From Halopseudomonas sabulinigri (GTDB lineage Bacteria > Pseudomonadota > Gammaproteobacteria > Pseudomonadales > Pseudomonadaceae): DNA of 64,000 bases. Location: NCBI RefSeq assembly GCF_900105255.1, contig NZ_LT629763.1, positions 1,240,001 to 1,304,000 on the forward strand, written 5' to 3'. The first letter of the stretch is position 1; each line of letters opens with the position of its first letter. Below are positions 19,152 to 27,296 of the stretch, one piece after another. The notes beneath the pieces are model-generated. The model was not told where the DNA came from. It made no database searches and saw nothing but the letters and a program-made list of their open reading frames with translations. The position numbers were made by a program, and so were the translations under genes.

Positions 19152-21788
19152 TCAGGGCGCGTCTTCGTTCAATCTCTCCCACATGCTCTTGGTGACTCTC
19201 TGACGGTTGTGGTAATCCGCCCAGGGGTCGGCCTCCAACTGCTGCAGGCGCTCTGAGAGATTACCAATATGCCACTGCGCGGCACTGCGCAGGTGATCCA
19301 ACTCGCTCCGCGCTATGGGAACCGACACCGCTAGTCCAGGGCGCGCGCGCACCGAGTAGGCCGCCACTGTGCTGGACCCGCGCTGGTTACGCAGATAATC
19401 GACGAAGATCTTGCCAACCCTGTTTCTGGGCCCCATTTTGTCGACAAAGCGTTCGGGCAGTTGCTCGGCCATAAAGCGCGAAATGGCTTTGGTAAAGTTC
19501 TTGGCCGCCTCCCAGTCCAGATGCCTGGCCACCGGGATGATGATATGAATACCTTTGCCGCCGCTGGTTTTCAGCCAGGCTTCCAAGCCCAGTTCATCCA
19601 GCACTGATAGCGTCAACCGAGTCGCTTCCAGCATGCTCGACCAGGGCAGTTTGGGGTCGGGGTCCAGATCCAGGACCAGATGGTCCGGGCGCTCTATCCG
19701 GTCATGGGTAGCGCCCCAGGTGTGCAACTCGATGGCGCCCATCTGAACGGTGCCCACCAGCGCCTCGATGGAGTTGATCTCCATCAAGGGGGCGTGGTCT
19801 GGATCCAGTGCTTGGTCCAGTTCGGTCAGGTGTGGTATCTGCAGCTGACTGGCGTGGCGTTGAAAGAACTGCTCACCTTCTACACCTTCCGGCGCCCGCA
19901 ACAGGGACACCGGCCTGCCCTTCAGATGAGGCAATACCCATTCGCCGATCGACGCATAGAACGCTGCCAGCTCGCCCTTGCGGTGGCCGCTGCGCGTATC
20001 TATCACCCGGTCTGCGTGGGATATACGCACCCCGGCTACATGGTCCGGCGCTGCCATGTCAGGTTCGACCTTGGTGCTCTTTTGCGCACCCGCAGAGACG
20101 GCTTGTGGCGTCTGCAGCAGCGCGGCAGCAGTTGGCTGCTCCTGAAGAATGTCTTTCGCCGGTTTGTCACTGCGAAGACCCATAAACGCCGCCTGGCGCA
20201 CCCGCTGCTGTTGCGTCCACTCGGCGAACTCGACCTCGCAGATCAGCTCCGGCTTGATCCAGTTGACCGCCCCAGCCTGGGGAACGCCCTGGGTGTTAAC
20301 CAAAGGCGTGGTTTTACGCACAAGTTTTTTCATGCGCTTGTGCAGCGCATCCAGCATATCGTTATCAAAACCGGTGCCAACCCGGCCGGCATAGCGCAGC
20401 TCACCGCTGCCCAGCGCGGTGTGTACGCCCAGCAACAACGCACCAAACCCGATACGACTACCCTTTGGGTCGGTATAGCCCACTATCACAAACTCTTGTC
20501 GCAAGCGGCATTTGAGCTTGATCCAGTCAGCGCTACGCTTGGAAACGTAAGTACTCCCGCGCCGCTTGCCAATCAGCCCTTCCAGCGCCATACGGCAGGC
20601 GCTGGCGTACAGGTCATCGTGATGGGCTGCAAACTCGCTGGAGTAACGCAACAGGTCGTTCTCGTTCTGATCGAGTACCGAGCGGAGCGCCTCGCGCCTC
20701 GCCTCTAGCGGTTCATCGCGCAGATCGGTGCCATTGAGAAAAGGCGCATCAAACAGATAGAAGACGATGGACTGGTCACGCTCCTGGTCGAAGGCATTTT
20801 GCAGGGCCTGAAAATCCGGTAGCCCGTTATCGTTGAGCACCACCACTTCCCCGTCCAGCCAGGAATCCTTGAGCTGCAAATCGGCTATGGCCGCGGCCTG
20901 GGTGCCAAGGCGGTCAGTCCAGTCGTTGCCGTTGCGGGTGAACAGGCGTACCTCTGCGCCCTGTACTCGAGCGAGTAGGCGATAGCCATCAAACTTGATC
21001 TCGTACTGCCAATCGCCACTGGGCGGTGCGTCGGCCAGGGTAGCGAGCTGCGGCTTGAGCATCGCTGGCATATCAGGCCTGGCGCGACTGCGCTTTTTTG
21101 CTGTCGACTTTCTCGCCGCTTTAACGCTGGCTTCTGGCTTTTCCGCTTTCGCCTTGCCAGCTTTGCTGGCGGCTCCGGCCTTGCTCTTGCCAGCGGCTTT
21201 TTTCTTGCCCGCCTGCTGATCCAGCGGCAGTAGCTCGCCGGTAATTACGCTTTCCGGGCGTTCATTCAATACATCAAATTCGGCGTGCTCGCGCGCAGCG
21301 TCATCCGCTTCCTTGATCAGCAGCCACTGCTCCTTGCTGCCGCCCATGCGGGTGCGCACCAGATTCCAGCGGCCAGCGAGCTTGTCTCCCTGCAGGACGA
21401 ACTTCAGCTTACCCTTGCGATAAGCCTCCTGCGGATCGCCCACCGGTTGCCAAGTGCCGTGGTCCCAGACGATCACATCCCCGCCGCCGTACTGCCCCTT
21501 GGGAATACTGCCTTCAAAGCCGGCGTAGCTCAGTGGATGATCTTCCACATGGACCGCCAGGCGCTTCTCACTGGGGTCGAGGCTGGGCCCCTTAGGCACA
21601 GCCCAGCTCTTGAGGGCACCGTCCAGTTCCAGCCGGAAATCATAGTGCAGGTGGCTGGCCTCGTGTTTTTGCACCACGAACTGCAAAGCGTTGTGCTTGC
21701 CTGATCGCTTTCTGACCCGGGTCTGCCGAGGTTCTTTGGTGATCTTGAAATCGCGTTTGCTGTTGTATTCGCTATGGGAGCTTGCCAT
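19152..21788 (-). CDS. ligD: ATP-dependent DNA ligase LigD (phosphoesterase-ligase-polymerase)
   Basis: An 878-residue bacterial NHEJ enzyme in the PE-Lig-Pol order used by Pseudomonas. Residues about 20-180 form the 3'-phosphoesterase (FVVQKHEASHLHYDFRLELDG). A Lys/Ala-rich linker follows. The ligase starts near residue 240, with the adenylated Lys at about 265 in YEIKFDGYRL and DGEVVVL. The polymerase/primase domain occupies the last 290 residues and carries the DxD metal motif in LVLDLDPDP. Start ATG 21788 follows GGAGAG; a start 8 codons upstream is less likely. It lies 56 bases after ku in the same direction, so a ku-ligD operon is likely. Confidence 0.96.
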   Translation of the reverse strand: MASSHSEYNSKRDFKITKEPRQTRVRKRSGKHNALQFVVQKHEASHLHYDFRLELDGALKSWAVPKGPSLDPSEKRLAVHVEDHPLSYAGFEGSIPKGQYGGGDVIVWDHGTWQPVGDPQEAYRKGKLKFVLQGDKLAGRWNLVRTRMGGSKEQWLLIKEADDAAREHAEFDVLNERPESVITGELLPLDQQAGKKKAAGKSKAGAASKAGKAKAEKPEASVKAARKSTAKKRSRARPDMPAMLKPQLATLADAPPSGDWQYEIKFDGYRLLARVQGAEVRLFTRNGNDWTDRLGTQAAAIADLQLKDSWLDGEVVVLNDNGLPDFQALQNAFDQERDQSIVFYLFDAPFLNGTDLRDEPLEARREALRSVLDQNENDLLRYSSEFAAHHDDLYASACRMALEGLIGKRRGSTYVSKRSADWIKLKCRLRQEFVIVGYTDPKGSRIGFGALLLGVHTALGSGELRYAGRVGTGFDNDMLDALHKRMKKLVRKTTPLVNTQGVPQAGAVNWIKPELICEVEFAEWTQQQRVRQAAFMGLRSDKPAKDILQEQPTAAALLQTPQAVSAGAQKSTKVEPDMAAPDHVAGVRISHADRVIDTRSGHRKGELAAFYASIGEWVLPHLKGRPVSLLRAPEGVEGEQFFQRHASQLQIPHLTELDQALDPDHAPLMEINSIEALVGTVQMGAIELHTWGATHDRIERPDHLVLDLDPDPKLPWSSMLEATRLTLSVLDELGLEAWLKTSGGKGIHIIIPVARHLDWEAAKNFTKAISRFMAEQLPERFVDKMGPRNRVGKIFVDYLRNQRGSSTVAAYSVRARPGLAVSVPIARSELDHLRSAAQWHIGNLSERLQQLEADPWADYHNRQRVTKSMWERLNEDAP

Positions 21789-21844
21789 GAAGGTCTCTCC
21801 GTCAGCAGTCAAGGCTTGGCCACAAGGAAGCTGTGTTCCGCCCG

Positions 21845-22732
21845 TTATTTATGGCTGGTTTTGCGTCTGCCTCCATCGTCACCGGCATCGTCGCTCTTGC
21901 TGTTGGAGCGGCTCTTGCTGCGACTGGTCTTGGCTTTGCTGGAGCCGCCCTTGAGGCTCTGCTTGAGCAACTCGGTAAGATCGACTACATCTGCGCTGCG
22001 ACGACCTTGGTCTGAGTCGGTGGTAGACACCTTTTTCAGCTTGCCTGACTTGGCCTTTTTCTCGACCAGCGCCATGATTTCGTCGACAAAAGTGTCCTGA
22101 TATTCATCGGGCGACCAATCCGCTTCCATGTCTGACACCAGGCGTTTGGCCATGTCCAGCTCCTTCTTGTTCAACTTGGGCTCGCGCACGGTCTCGTTCA
22201 GGTCCAGACGCTCAAGGCTGCGCACCTCCGACGGCCAGCGCAGCAGCACCACCACCAGGGCGTCCTCCAGCGGCATCAAGGCCGCCAGGCGCGCACGCGA
22301 GCGAATCACAACATTGGCCAGCGCAACACGGTCGGTCTGTATGAGGGTTTCTCGCAGCAAGGCGTAAACCTTCTGTCCGCGCTTTTCTGGATTCAGAAAG
22401 TAAGGCTTTTGAATGTTCAGCAAGGGTATCTGCGCGCGCTCGACAAAAGCGAAAATATCCAGCGTCTGAGTTGCCTCTGGATGCGCTGCGCTGATTTCAT
22501 CATCACTGAGCACCACATAGCGACCTTTCTCGTATTGCACGCCTTTCACCACGTGTTTGGATTCGATCTCCTTGCCGGTACGCTTGTTGATCCTCTTGTA
22601 GCCCACCGGGTCCATGCTGCGCTCATCGAGCCAGTCGAAATCTACGCCGCCAGAACGCGTGGCGGACACCAGCGCGACCGGGATATGTACCAGTCCAAAA
22701 CTGATGGCGCCCTTCCAGATTGCACGTGCCAT
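21845..22732 (-). CDS. ku: Non-homologous end-joining protein Ku
   Basis: A 295-residue bacterial Ku. It begins ARAIWKGAISFGLVHIPVAL as in most bacterial Ku proteins, contains YVVLSDDEI, the beta-barrel DNA ring region, and ends in a Lys/Ser-rich tail. It binds double-strand ends as a homodimer and recruits LigD, encoded immediately downstream. Start ATG 22732 has CGGAGATGAACC upstream. Confidence 0.96.
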   Translation of the reverse strand: MARAIWKGAISFGLVHIPVALVSATRSGGVDFDWLDERSMDPVGYKRINKRTGKEIESKHVVKGVQYEKGRYVVLSDDEISAAHPEATQTLDIFAFVERAQIPLLNIQKPYFLNPEKRGQKVYALLRETLIQTDRVALANVVIRSRARLAALMPLEDALVVVLLRWPSEVRSLERLDLNETVREPKLNKKELDMAKRLVSDMEADWSPDEYQDTFVDEIMALVEKKAKSGKLKKVSTTDSDQGRRSADVVDLTELLKQSLKGGSSKAKTSRSKSRSNSKSDDAGDDGGRRKTSHK

Positions 22733-22762
22733 GGTTCATCTCCGGTTAAGTCTCATATCAGC

Positions 22763-22790
22763 TGTGACCCTAGGGTATTTGCCTAGGTTC
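22763..22790 (-). promoter_or_regulatory. ECF-sigma-like promoter for ku-ligD
   Basis: On the minus strand GAACCT (22790-22785), 17 bases, then TCACA (22767-22763), 31 bases before the ku start. One mismatch to GAACTT. The spacer contains a CCCTAGGG palindrome. Confidence 0.35.
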
Positions 22791-22847
22791 AGACTAAAGC
22801 CCGCGTGGACCGTGGCCGACAGGCCCGCGCCACAGTGAAAAATGCTT

Positions 22848-22875
22848 GAACTTCGCATTGATGGGACCCCTCTAC
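22848..22875 (+). promoter_or_regulatory. AlgU/RpoE-like promoter for the small secreted protein
   Basis: GAACTT (22848-22853), 17 bases, TCTAC (22871-22875), with the start codon at 22924. It lies back to back with the ku site. Confidence 0.4.
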
Positions 22876-22923
22876 CGTATTGCACGGCTCGCGCCGCGCG
22901 CACACACCAACGAGGAGAAGGCG

Positions 22924-23259
22924 ATGAACACCCAGATCAAGCTTTTGAGTGCCGCATTATTTTCCGTCGCATTACTGAGCGGCCTCCCAGCGGTAGCTGA
23001 CGACATGGTCGACCGCGAAGATGACCGCACGTCCAACAGTGCAATTCCCGGCGTTAAGGACACAGGTGGAAACAGGGCTACGGGACATGATGCCCAAGGT
23101 ATGGACAATCATGGCGATGACGATATCGGCACCGACCGCAACAACGCCCTGGATCAAAACAACACGATCGATCGCGACCGCGAGAATGGCGACGGCGCTA
23201 CCGGGCCCGCGGGTCGTCCCGGCGGTAGCGGTGGTGCAGGAGCTGACTCAGCTCCCTAA
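22924..23259 (+). CDS. Small secreted, acidic low-complexity protein
   Basis: A 111-residue protein with a clear Sec signal peptide (MNTQIKLLSAALFSVALL, cleavage likely after AVA at about residue 25). The mature part is rich in Asp, Asn, Gly and Arg, with repeated DRxN/DxNN units, and ends in a Gly/Pro tail. No Cys, so not a lipoprotein. The strong ribosome site GAGGAGAAG supports ATG 22924 over an earlier in-frame codon at 22846. No known family is recognised. The mature composition suggests disorder; calcium binding is possible but unproven. Confidence 0.75.
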   Translation: MNTQIKLLSAALFSVALLSGLPAVADDMVDREDDRTSNSAIPGVKDTGGNRATGHDAQGMDNHGDDDIGTDRNNALDQNNTIDRDRENGDGATGPAGRPGGSGGAGADSAP

Positions 23260-23260
23260 A

Positions 23261-23287
23261 AAAGCGGCGGCCCCCTTGCCGCGCTTT
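23261..23287 (+). terminator. Terminator-like hairpin after the small secreted protein gene
   Basis: AAAGC and GCGGC (23261-23271, one bulged G) pair with GCCGC and GCTTT (23278-23287). It begins 2 bases after the stop codon. The T run is short. Confidence 0.5.
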
Positions 23288-23331
23288 GACGCCGATGCGT
23301 CAGCTGAATTTTGCTTTGAGGCGACGGCGGC

Positions 23332-23359
23332 AAGAGATTTCAAGTAAGAGATTTCAAGT
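23332..23359 (+). repeat. Exact 14-bp tandem duplication
   Basis: AAGAGATTTCAAGT occurs twice with no gap (23332-23345, 23346-23359) in non-coding DNA. Looks like a slippage or small duplication event. Confidence 0.8.
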
Positions 23360-23746
23360 AGTTGCTGCCCTGCTCCGCGTCGCCAAGCAAACGGCCCTGC
23401 GGGACAATTGTTTAACACGTAGCCTGCAGCGAACCCGGCGGGTAAGCGGCGTGTGCTGAGTACAGGACTCCCGGTCCTTTGGCCGGTTTCTCCTGCTATG
23501 GACTCTCTGCCGTTTTGTGGCGCTTGCTGTCCTACTGACTTCTATCTTCCTTCTACCGTTCTGACTACTGCGCAAGCTGGCCCGCAATCGTCTGTAATGC
23601 GAGAGGCCTCGTGCTGGCTCAAGTGCCCCGCAAACGATCCACCCCGCAATTTCCTCTGAACTCCTACCGGCCAATGCCCGTCATAAAGAAGTACACCCCG
23701 GCCCCTGCCGTCCAATCAAGCTCTTGTCGTTACACATAACCAGAAG

Positions 23747-23765
23747 CAGAGGTTGCACACCTCTG
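23747..23765 (+). promoter_or_regulatory. 7-bp stem-loop just upstream of the ribosome site
   Basis: CAGAGGT (23747-23753), loop TGCAC, ACCTCTG (23759-23765). It ends directly before GGTGAGGA, the ribosome site for the ATG at 23778. It could affect translation initiation. Confidence 0.35.
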
Positions 23766-23777
23766 GGTGAGGAACAG

Positions 23778-25154
23778 ATGACTACCATGCCGCTGCAGCC
23801 CCGATTTAACGCTGATCAGGACCCTGCCCATTTATCGACCCAAGGCGCCATGAAGACCCTGTATCAAGCGCTTATGCAACCCTACTCGCACTTGAAATCA
23901 GAGACGCTGCAACAGGCCGGGTGCTTTCTGGACGAGCAGTTGCAGGAATGTTCTGCTCATGAATGCGAGATGCCCGAGGATCCCGCCCACCTGATGGACT
24001 GGGTACGCGACGGCGCCGTGCGCACCACCGAGGCCTACGCGCTGTATCTAGCTGATCGACGCGAAGGCCAACCTCGCCGCTACTTCGCCAATCGGGCCCA
24101 TGCGCTGTACTTCCTGCGTCATGTTGCGCCGACCAAGATGGTAGACGGCGCCTGGCTATACCGGGTGCTACGGCAGTGGAAAATTCCCGCTCTGCGCCCC
24201 TTGGTGCGCACCTATCTTGAAGAGTTGGGCGACGGCGTGCCCGCACAAAACCACGTAGTGCTGTATCAGCTGTTGCTCAGTAACAACGACTGCGATGAAC
24301 TGAGCGAGATCGAAGACTGTTATTACCATCAGGGCGCTGTGCAGTTGGCGCTCGGCCATTTAGCCGAAGACTACCTGCCCGAAGTACTGGGTTATAACCT
24401 GGGGTACGAGCAGCTGCCGCTGCACCTGTTGATAACCAGCTATGAGCTCGCCGAGCTGGGTATCGACCCCTATTACTTTCAGCTGCATGTCACTATCGAC
24501 AATAGCGGTACTGGCCACGCCCAGAAAGCGGTACAGGCCGTGCTCGCCAACCTGCCGGTAGTTGGTGATCAGACAGAGTTCTACCGCCGGGTCTCGCGCG
24601 GCTATCAGCTTAACGACCTAGGCGTCAGTTCTACCCACGTCATCGCGGAGTTCAACCTGGAGGAGCAGCTGGTGCAGATGCTCGAGCGCAAGGCCAATGT
24701 CGCCGGCATGGTGCATTCTGACTACTGCAAGATTGAGGGCCGCACAGTAAATGAGTGGCTTAGCGAGCCCGGCCAGATCCCGAATTTCTTGGCCGCGCTG
24801 CAAACGCGCGGCTGGATACGCCGTGATGAAGACCCCGAAAACAGTCGCTTCTGGCGCCTGGTACAGGGATCAGGCGCGCCCATGTTTGGCGTATTCAGCG
24901 GCTACGAGCTACAGCTGCTGCACGACTGGATTGCCGGCAATCAGACCCAAAAGGCAACGCGCCGTCGACGTCATATTGGTACGGCCGCTAACGACAACCC
25001 TCAGGATCATGAAACCGCGGCACTGGCTGCGGAGCTCAAAACGCTGCCTGAACCCCAGCGCCAGGCGCGCCTGATTGAGCTCATGTCCCCGGCCACCCAC
25101 TTCACTCCAGCCGGGCTTTACGCTACGCGCGAGTTTCAGGCGTATCTGCAATGA
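23778..25154 (+). CDS. Heme-oxygenase-like iron-containing redox enzyme (Haem_oxygenas_2 type)
   Basis: A 458-residue soluble protein. The central part (about residues 150-260) resembles the heme-oxygenase-like helical fold of the 'iron-containing redox enzyme' family (PF14518): EVLGYNLGYE with E211, then a helix with H237-x3-D241-x5-H247. Such residues bind a di-iron centre in related oxygenases and oxidases, but the exact ligands here are inferred. N-terminal (1-140) and C-terminal (290-458) extensions are unassigned; an Arg-rich segment lies near 395. The ATG at 23778 follows GGTGAGGA; a TTG at 23724 is less likely. It overlaps the methyltransferase start by 4 bases. Substrate unknown. Confidence 0.75.
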   Translation: MTTMPLQPRFNADQDPAHLSTQGAMKTLYQALMQPYSHLKSETLQQAGCFLDEQLQECSAHECEMPEDPAHLMDWVRDGAVRTTEAYALYLADRREGQPRRYFANRAHALYFLRHVAPTKMVDGAWLYRVLRQWKIPALRPLVRTYLEELGDGVPAQNHVVLYQLLLSNNDCDELSEIEDCYYHQGAVQLALGHLAEDYLPEVLGYNLGYEQLPLHLLITSYELAELGIDPYYFQLHVTIDNSGTGHAQKAVQAVLANLPVVGDQTEFYRRVSRGYQLNDLGVSSTHVIAEFNLEEQLVQMLERKANVAGMVHSDYCKIEGRTVNEWLSEPGQIPNFLAALQTRGWIRRDEDPENSRFWRLVQGSGAPMFGVFSGYELQLLHDWIAGNQTQKATRRRRHIGTAANDNPQDHETAALAAELKTLPEPQRQARLIELMSPATHFTPAGLYATREFQAYLQ

Positions 25155-26131
25155 CCTCAGCATGTCGCCAGCCTGTTGCCCTTTCAGCTTCCGAACAAGC
25201 GCTCGTGAGCTTGGCGCAATATCTGAAGGAGCAAAATTACCGCTTCGTGACTTGTACCCCAGCTACCCACGCGCGCGTAAACGCCCGTCCGGAGAATGCT
25301 GAAGCTCGGGAACTAGCCGGCGTGTTCGGGTGGAGTCGCCCTTTTTCACAGGGTCTTCTGGGGCCCATACTGCTGCAGAACATGCGCGCTGCCGACGTGC
25401 TAGTTACCGAGCAGGATCAGTACCGCAGCCGCGTTCGCTGCTCCAGCATGGGCAGCCAGCTGTTATTACACTCCGCGTATCCCACCAACGAGCCCGACGC
25501 CGTCTTCTTCGGCCCGGACAGCTATCGGTTTGTAAGCGCCATTGAAGATTTTCTTAGTCCCGGAGGTATAGCTGACGCAGGCCCCCCGGTCAGGCGAGCT
25601 GCCGATATAGGCTGCGGAGCGGGGCCGGGCGCCCTCAGTATCGCGTTGGCTCGGCCAGCCTCTGAGGTGCTGGCATTGGATATTAATCCGCGAGCGCTCA
25701 GCTTTAGCTGCATCAATGCCACCGCAGCAGGGGTCTGCAACGTGCACGCACTGCACAGTGACCTGCTAAAGGACGTCGAAGGAGGTTTTGATCTTATTGT
25801 CGCCAACCCGCCTTATATGGCAGATCCAGAATGTCGTGCCTACCGTAACGGTGGCGGACAACTGGGATTGGGGCTGACACAGGCGATAGTAAAGGCCGCA
25901 TTGCCGAGGCTGACAGTAGGTGGAACTCTGCTGCTCTACAGCGGAGTCGCCATTACGTCCAAGGGTGACCCGTTATATCCGTGGTTGCAGCTGCTACTGA
26001 ACGAGCCGCAATACAACTGGCACTACCAAGAACTCGATCCTGATGTTTTTGGTGAGGAGCTGGAGGAACCCGGATATGAAAATGTGGAGCGCATCGCCGC
26101 TATTTTAGTGCGCATAACTCGCAAAAGTTAG
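25151..26131 (+). CDS. Class I SAM-dependent methyltransferase with NPPY motif
   Basis: A 326-residue protein. Residues 152-160 (DIGCGAGPG) form SAM motif I, LALDINP is motif II, and NPPY (219-222) is the catalytic motif of N-methyltransferases acting on planar nitrogen (PrmC, RlmG and adenine methyltransferases). The first 140 residues are a family-specific N-terminal domain. It is translationally coupled (ATGA) to the metalloenzyme gene, implying a shared pathway. Target unknown: protein Gln, nucleic-acid base or small molecule are all possible. Confidence 0.85.
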   Translation: MTSACRQPVALSASEQALVSLAQYLKEQNYRFVTCTPATHARVNARPENAEARELAGVFGWSRPFSQGLLGPILLQNMRAADVLVTEQDQYRSRVRCSSMGSQLLLHSAYPTNEPDAVFFGPDSYRFVSAIEDFLSPGGIADAGPPVRRAADIGCGAGPGALSIALARPASEVLALDINPRALSFSCINATAAGVCNVHALHSDLLKDVEGGFDLIVANPPYMADPECRAYRNGGGQLGLGLTQAIVKAALPRLTVGGTLLLYSGVAITSKGDPLYPWLQLLLNEPQYNWHYQELDPDVFGEELEEPGYENVERIAAILVRITRKS

Positions 26132-26446
26132 CAGTTAGATTAATCTGGTGCCACGTCGAGCTGCGGTGAATTTTGTGGGAAAGACTTAACGCGGTTATAC
26201 AACGCGAACAATTTCCAGAACCCTGGTTAGTTAAGTCATTCAGTAGGATCCCGCAGGGCCAACAGTAAGTACAAAAATGCTTCTACGATGTTTGTCCGCG
26301 AGCTTACACTCTCTACTTAAGAGCAGCGTAAACACTGTATAGCTACAAACAGAAACAGAGGGAAATGAACAACAACGCAAAAGCCCGCCATAGGCGGGCT
26401 TTTCAGAGCTCATCGCTACAACAAGAAACAATGAGAGACAGGATTA
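26132..26446. other. Intergenic region downstream of the methyltransferase and tRNA
   Basis: About 315 bases between two converging units. The only structure I see is the bidirectional terminator at 26379-26403. Confidence 0.6.
26379..26403 (-). terminator. Bidirectional terminator after tRNA-Pro
   Basis: AAAAGCCCGCC (26379-26389), 3-base loop, GGCGGGCTTTT (26393-26403). On the minus strand it ends in TTTT and lies 44 bases past the tRNA 3' end. Confidence 0.85.
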
Positions 26447-26523
26447 TGGTCGGAGAGACTGGATTCGAACCAGCGACCTTCTCGTCCCGAACGAGACGCG
26501 CTACCAGGCTGCGCTACACTCCG
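26447..26523 (-). tRNA. tRNA-Pro (anticodon CGG)
   Basis: A 77-base tRNA on the minus strand with encoded CCA. It starts CGGAGTG, the D-loop has AGCCTGGTA, the anticodon stem TCTCG/CGAGA encloses TTCGGGA (anticodon CGG), and the T-loop is TTCGAAT. The 5' CGGAG pairs with CTCCG. Position 6 (T) faces position 67 (T), a mismatch in the acceptor stem, and the first T-stem pair is G-T. Confidence 0.95.
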
Positions 26524-26599
26524 TTATGAGCCGGCATTTTACCGAATTGGTCGTATCGCACAAGAGGGTCGCCGGAAAAATATGACCGTTTTCCGACAG

Positions 26600-27178
26600 T
26601 TAGCGTGACTCCCAATCATTCGGGCTGTTGCCGTTATGCAGCCTTGGATCATCTGCCGAGAGATCCAATACCCTGGCCCCTTGCGCCAATAACCAGCGCA
26701 AGGGGCTGCGCTGCCCCTGTCGCCAGGCGGCCTCCAGTTGCGGCAATAACACCTGCGGGATAACGCACAACAAAGGTTGCCAGCGCTCGCCCGCGCGCAC
26801 CATGCAAGGCAGCTGCGGCGCCTCGGCCGCACGCGCCAGTAACGCCTGCAGCAACGCTAAATCTACCTTGGGCATATCGCAGGGCAGCACCACCAGGTGC
26901 GAACTGCGGCAAGCGTGCAGGCCGGCCAGAATACCGGCCAGTGGTCCGGGGAAGCCCGGTTCCACATCGCTCACCAACCTATCCGCCAAGGGCGCATAAA
27001 CGGCCTGGTTGCGATTGCAACTGATCAGCAACTCACCGCCCAGTTGACGCAACAGGCGGCTGAGGTGGGCAGCGACCGGCTCGCCTGCGTACCTCATCAG
27101 GCCCTTATCGCGCCCGCCCAACCGACTGCCCTGCCCGCCGGCCAGTAGTAAAGAAGTGGGGACAAGGCTTTGCTGCAT
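26600..27178 (-). CDS. mobA: Molybdenum cofactor guanylyltransferase MobA
   Basis: A 192-residue GTP:molybdopterin guanylyltransferase that makes the MGD form of the cofactor. It has the nucleotidyltransferase signature [27 protein letters not shown] and the metal-binding PCDMP. Length is typical. It is divergent from moaB-moeA across 118 bases. Confidence 0.95.
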   Translation of the reverse strand: MQQSLVPTSLLLAGGQGSRLGGRDKGLMRYAGEPVAAHLSRLLRQLGGELLISCNRNQAVYAPLADRLVSDVEPGFPGPLAGILAGLHACRSSHLVVLPCDMPKVDLALLQALLARAAEAPQLPCMVRAGERWQPLLCVIPQVLLPQLEAAWRQGQRSPLRWLLAQGARVLDLSADDPRLHNGNSPNDWESR

Positions 27179-27207
27179 GGCTGAGGGCTCGGGTAATCAA
27201 CAGCTGT

Positions 27208-27219
27208 GTGTTATAACAC
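27208..27219. promoter_or_regulatory. 12-bp perfect palindrome between mobA and moaB
   Basis: GTGTTATAACAC is self-complementary and centred 35 bases from the mobA start and 84 bases from the moaB start. It contains TATAAC on both strands, so it may be an operator or overlapping -10 boxes. Confidence 0.35.
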
Positions 27220-27241
27220 CCGGCCCAGCCCAATAGAAAGT

Positions 27242-27271
27242 TGGCCGTCGCAAGCTAGCCTGCGATGGCCA
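27242..27271 (+). promoter_or_regulatory. Stem-loop in the moaB 5' leader
   Basis: TGGCCGTCGCA (27242-27252) pairs with TGCGATGGCCA (27261-27271), with one G-U pair, around an 8-base loop. It ends 25 bases before the moaB start. It is far too small to be the known Moco riboswitch. Confidence 0.45.
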
Positions 27272-27296
27272 GCGCAGCCGTATCAAGGAACTCAGC

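Larger units (their letters stand above)
23260..23777. other. Long intergenic region before the metalloenzyme-methyltransferase pair
   Basis: About 518 bases. It contains the terminator-like hairpin (23261-23287), the 14-bp tandem repeat (23332-23359), and a small stem-loop just before the next start (23747-23765). A 106-codon minus-strand frame (23354-23674) has Arg/Ser-rich shadow composition and is not called. No clear promoter was found. Confidence 0.55.

Noticed and set aside
23354..23674. 106-codon minus-strand frame in the gap after the small secreted protein gene
   Set aside because: Arg/Ser/Ala-rich, with no ribosome site or recognisable domain.
26447..26523. tRNA-Pro as an integration site for a genomic island
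   Set aside because: No integrase, no direct repeat of the tRNA 3' end found nearby, and flanking genes are ordinary.
27179..27296. Moco riboswitch before moaB
   Set aside because: The gap is too short and lacks the multi-helix Moco RNA layout; only a simple stem-loop is present.
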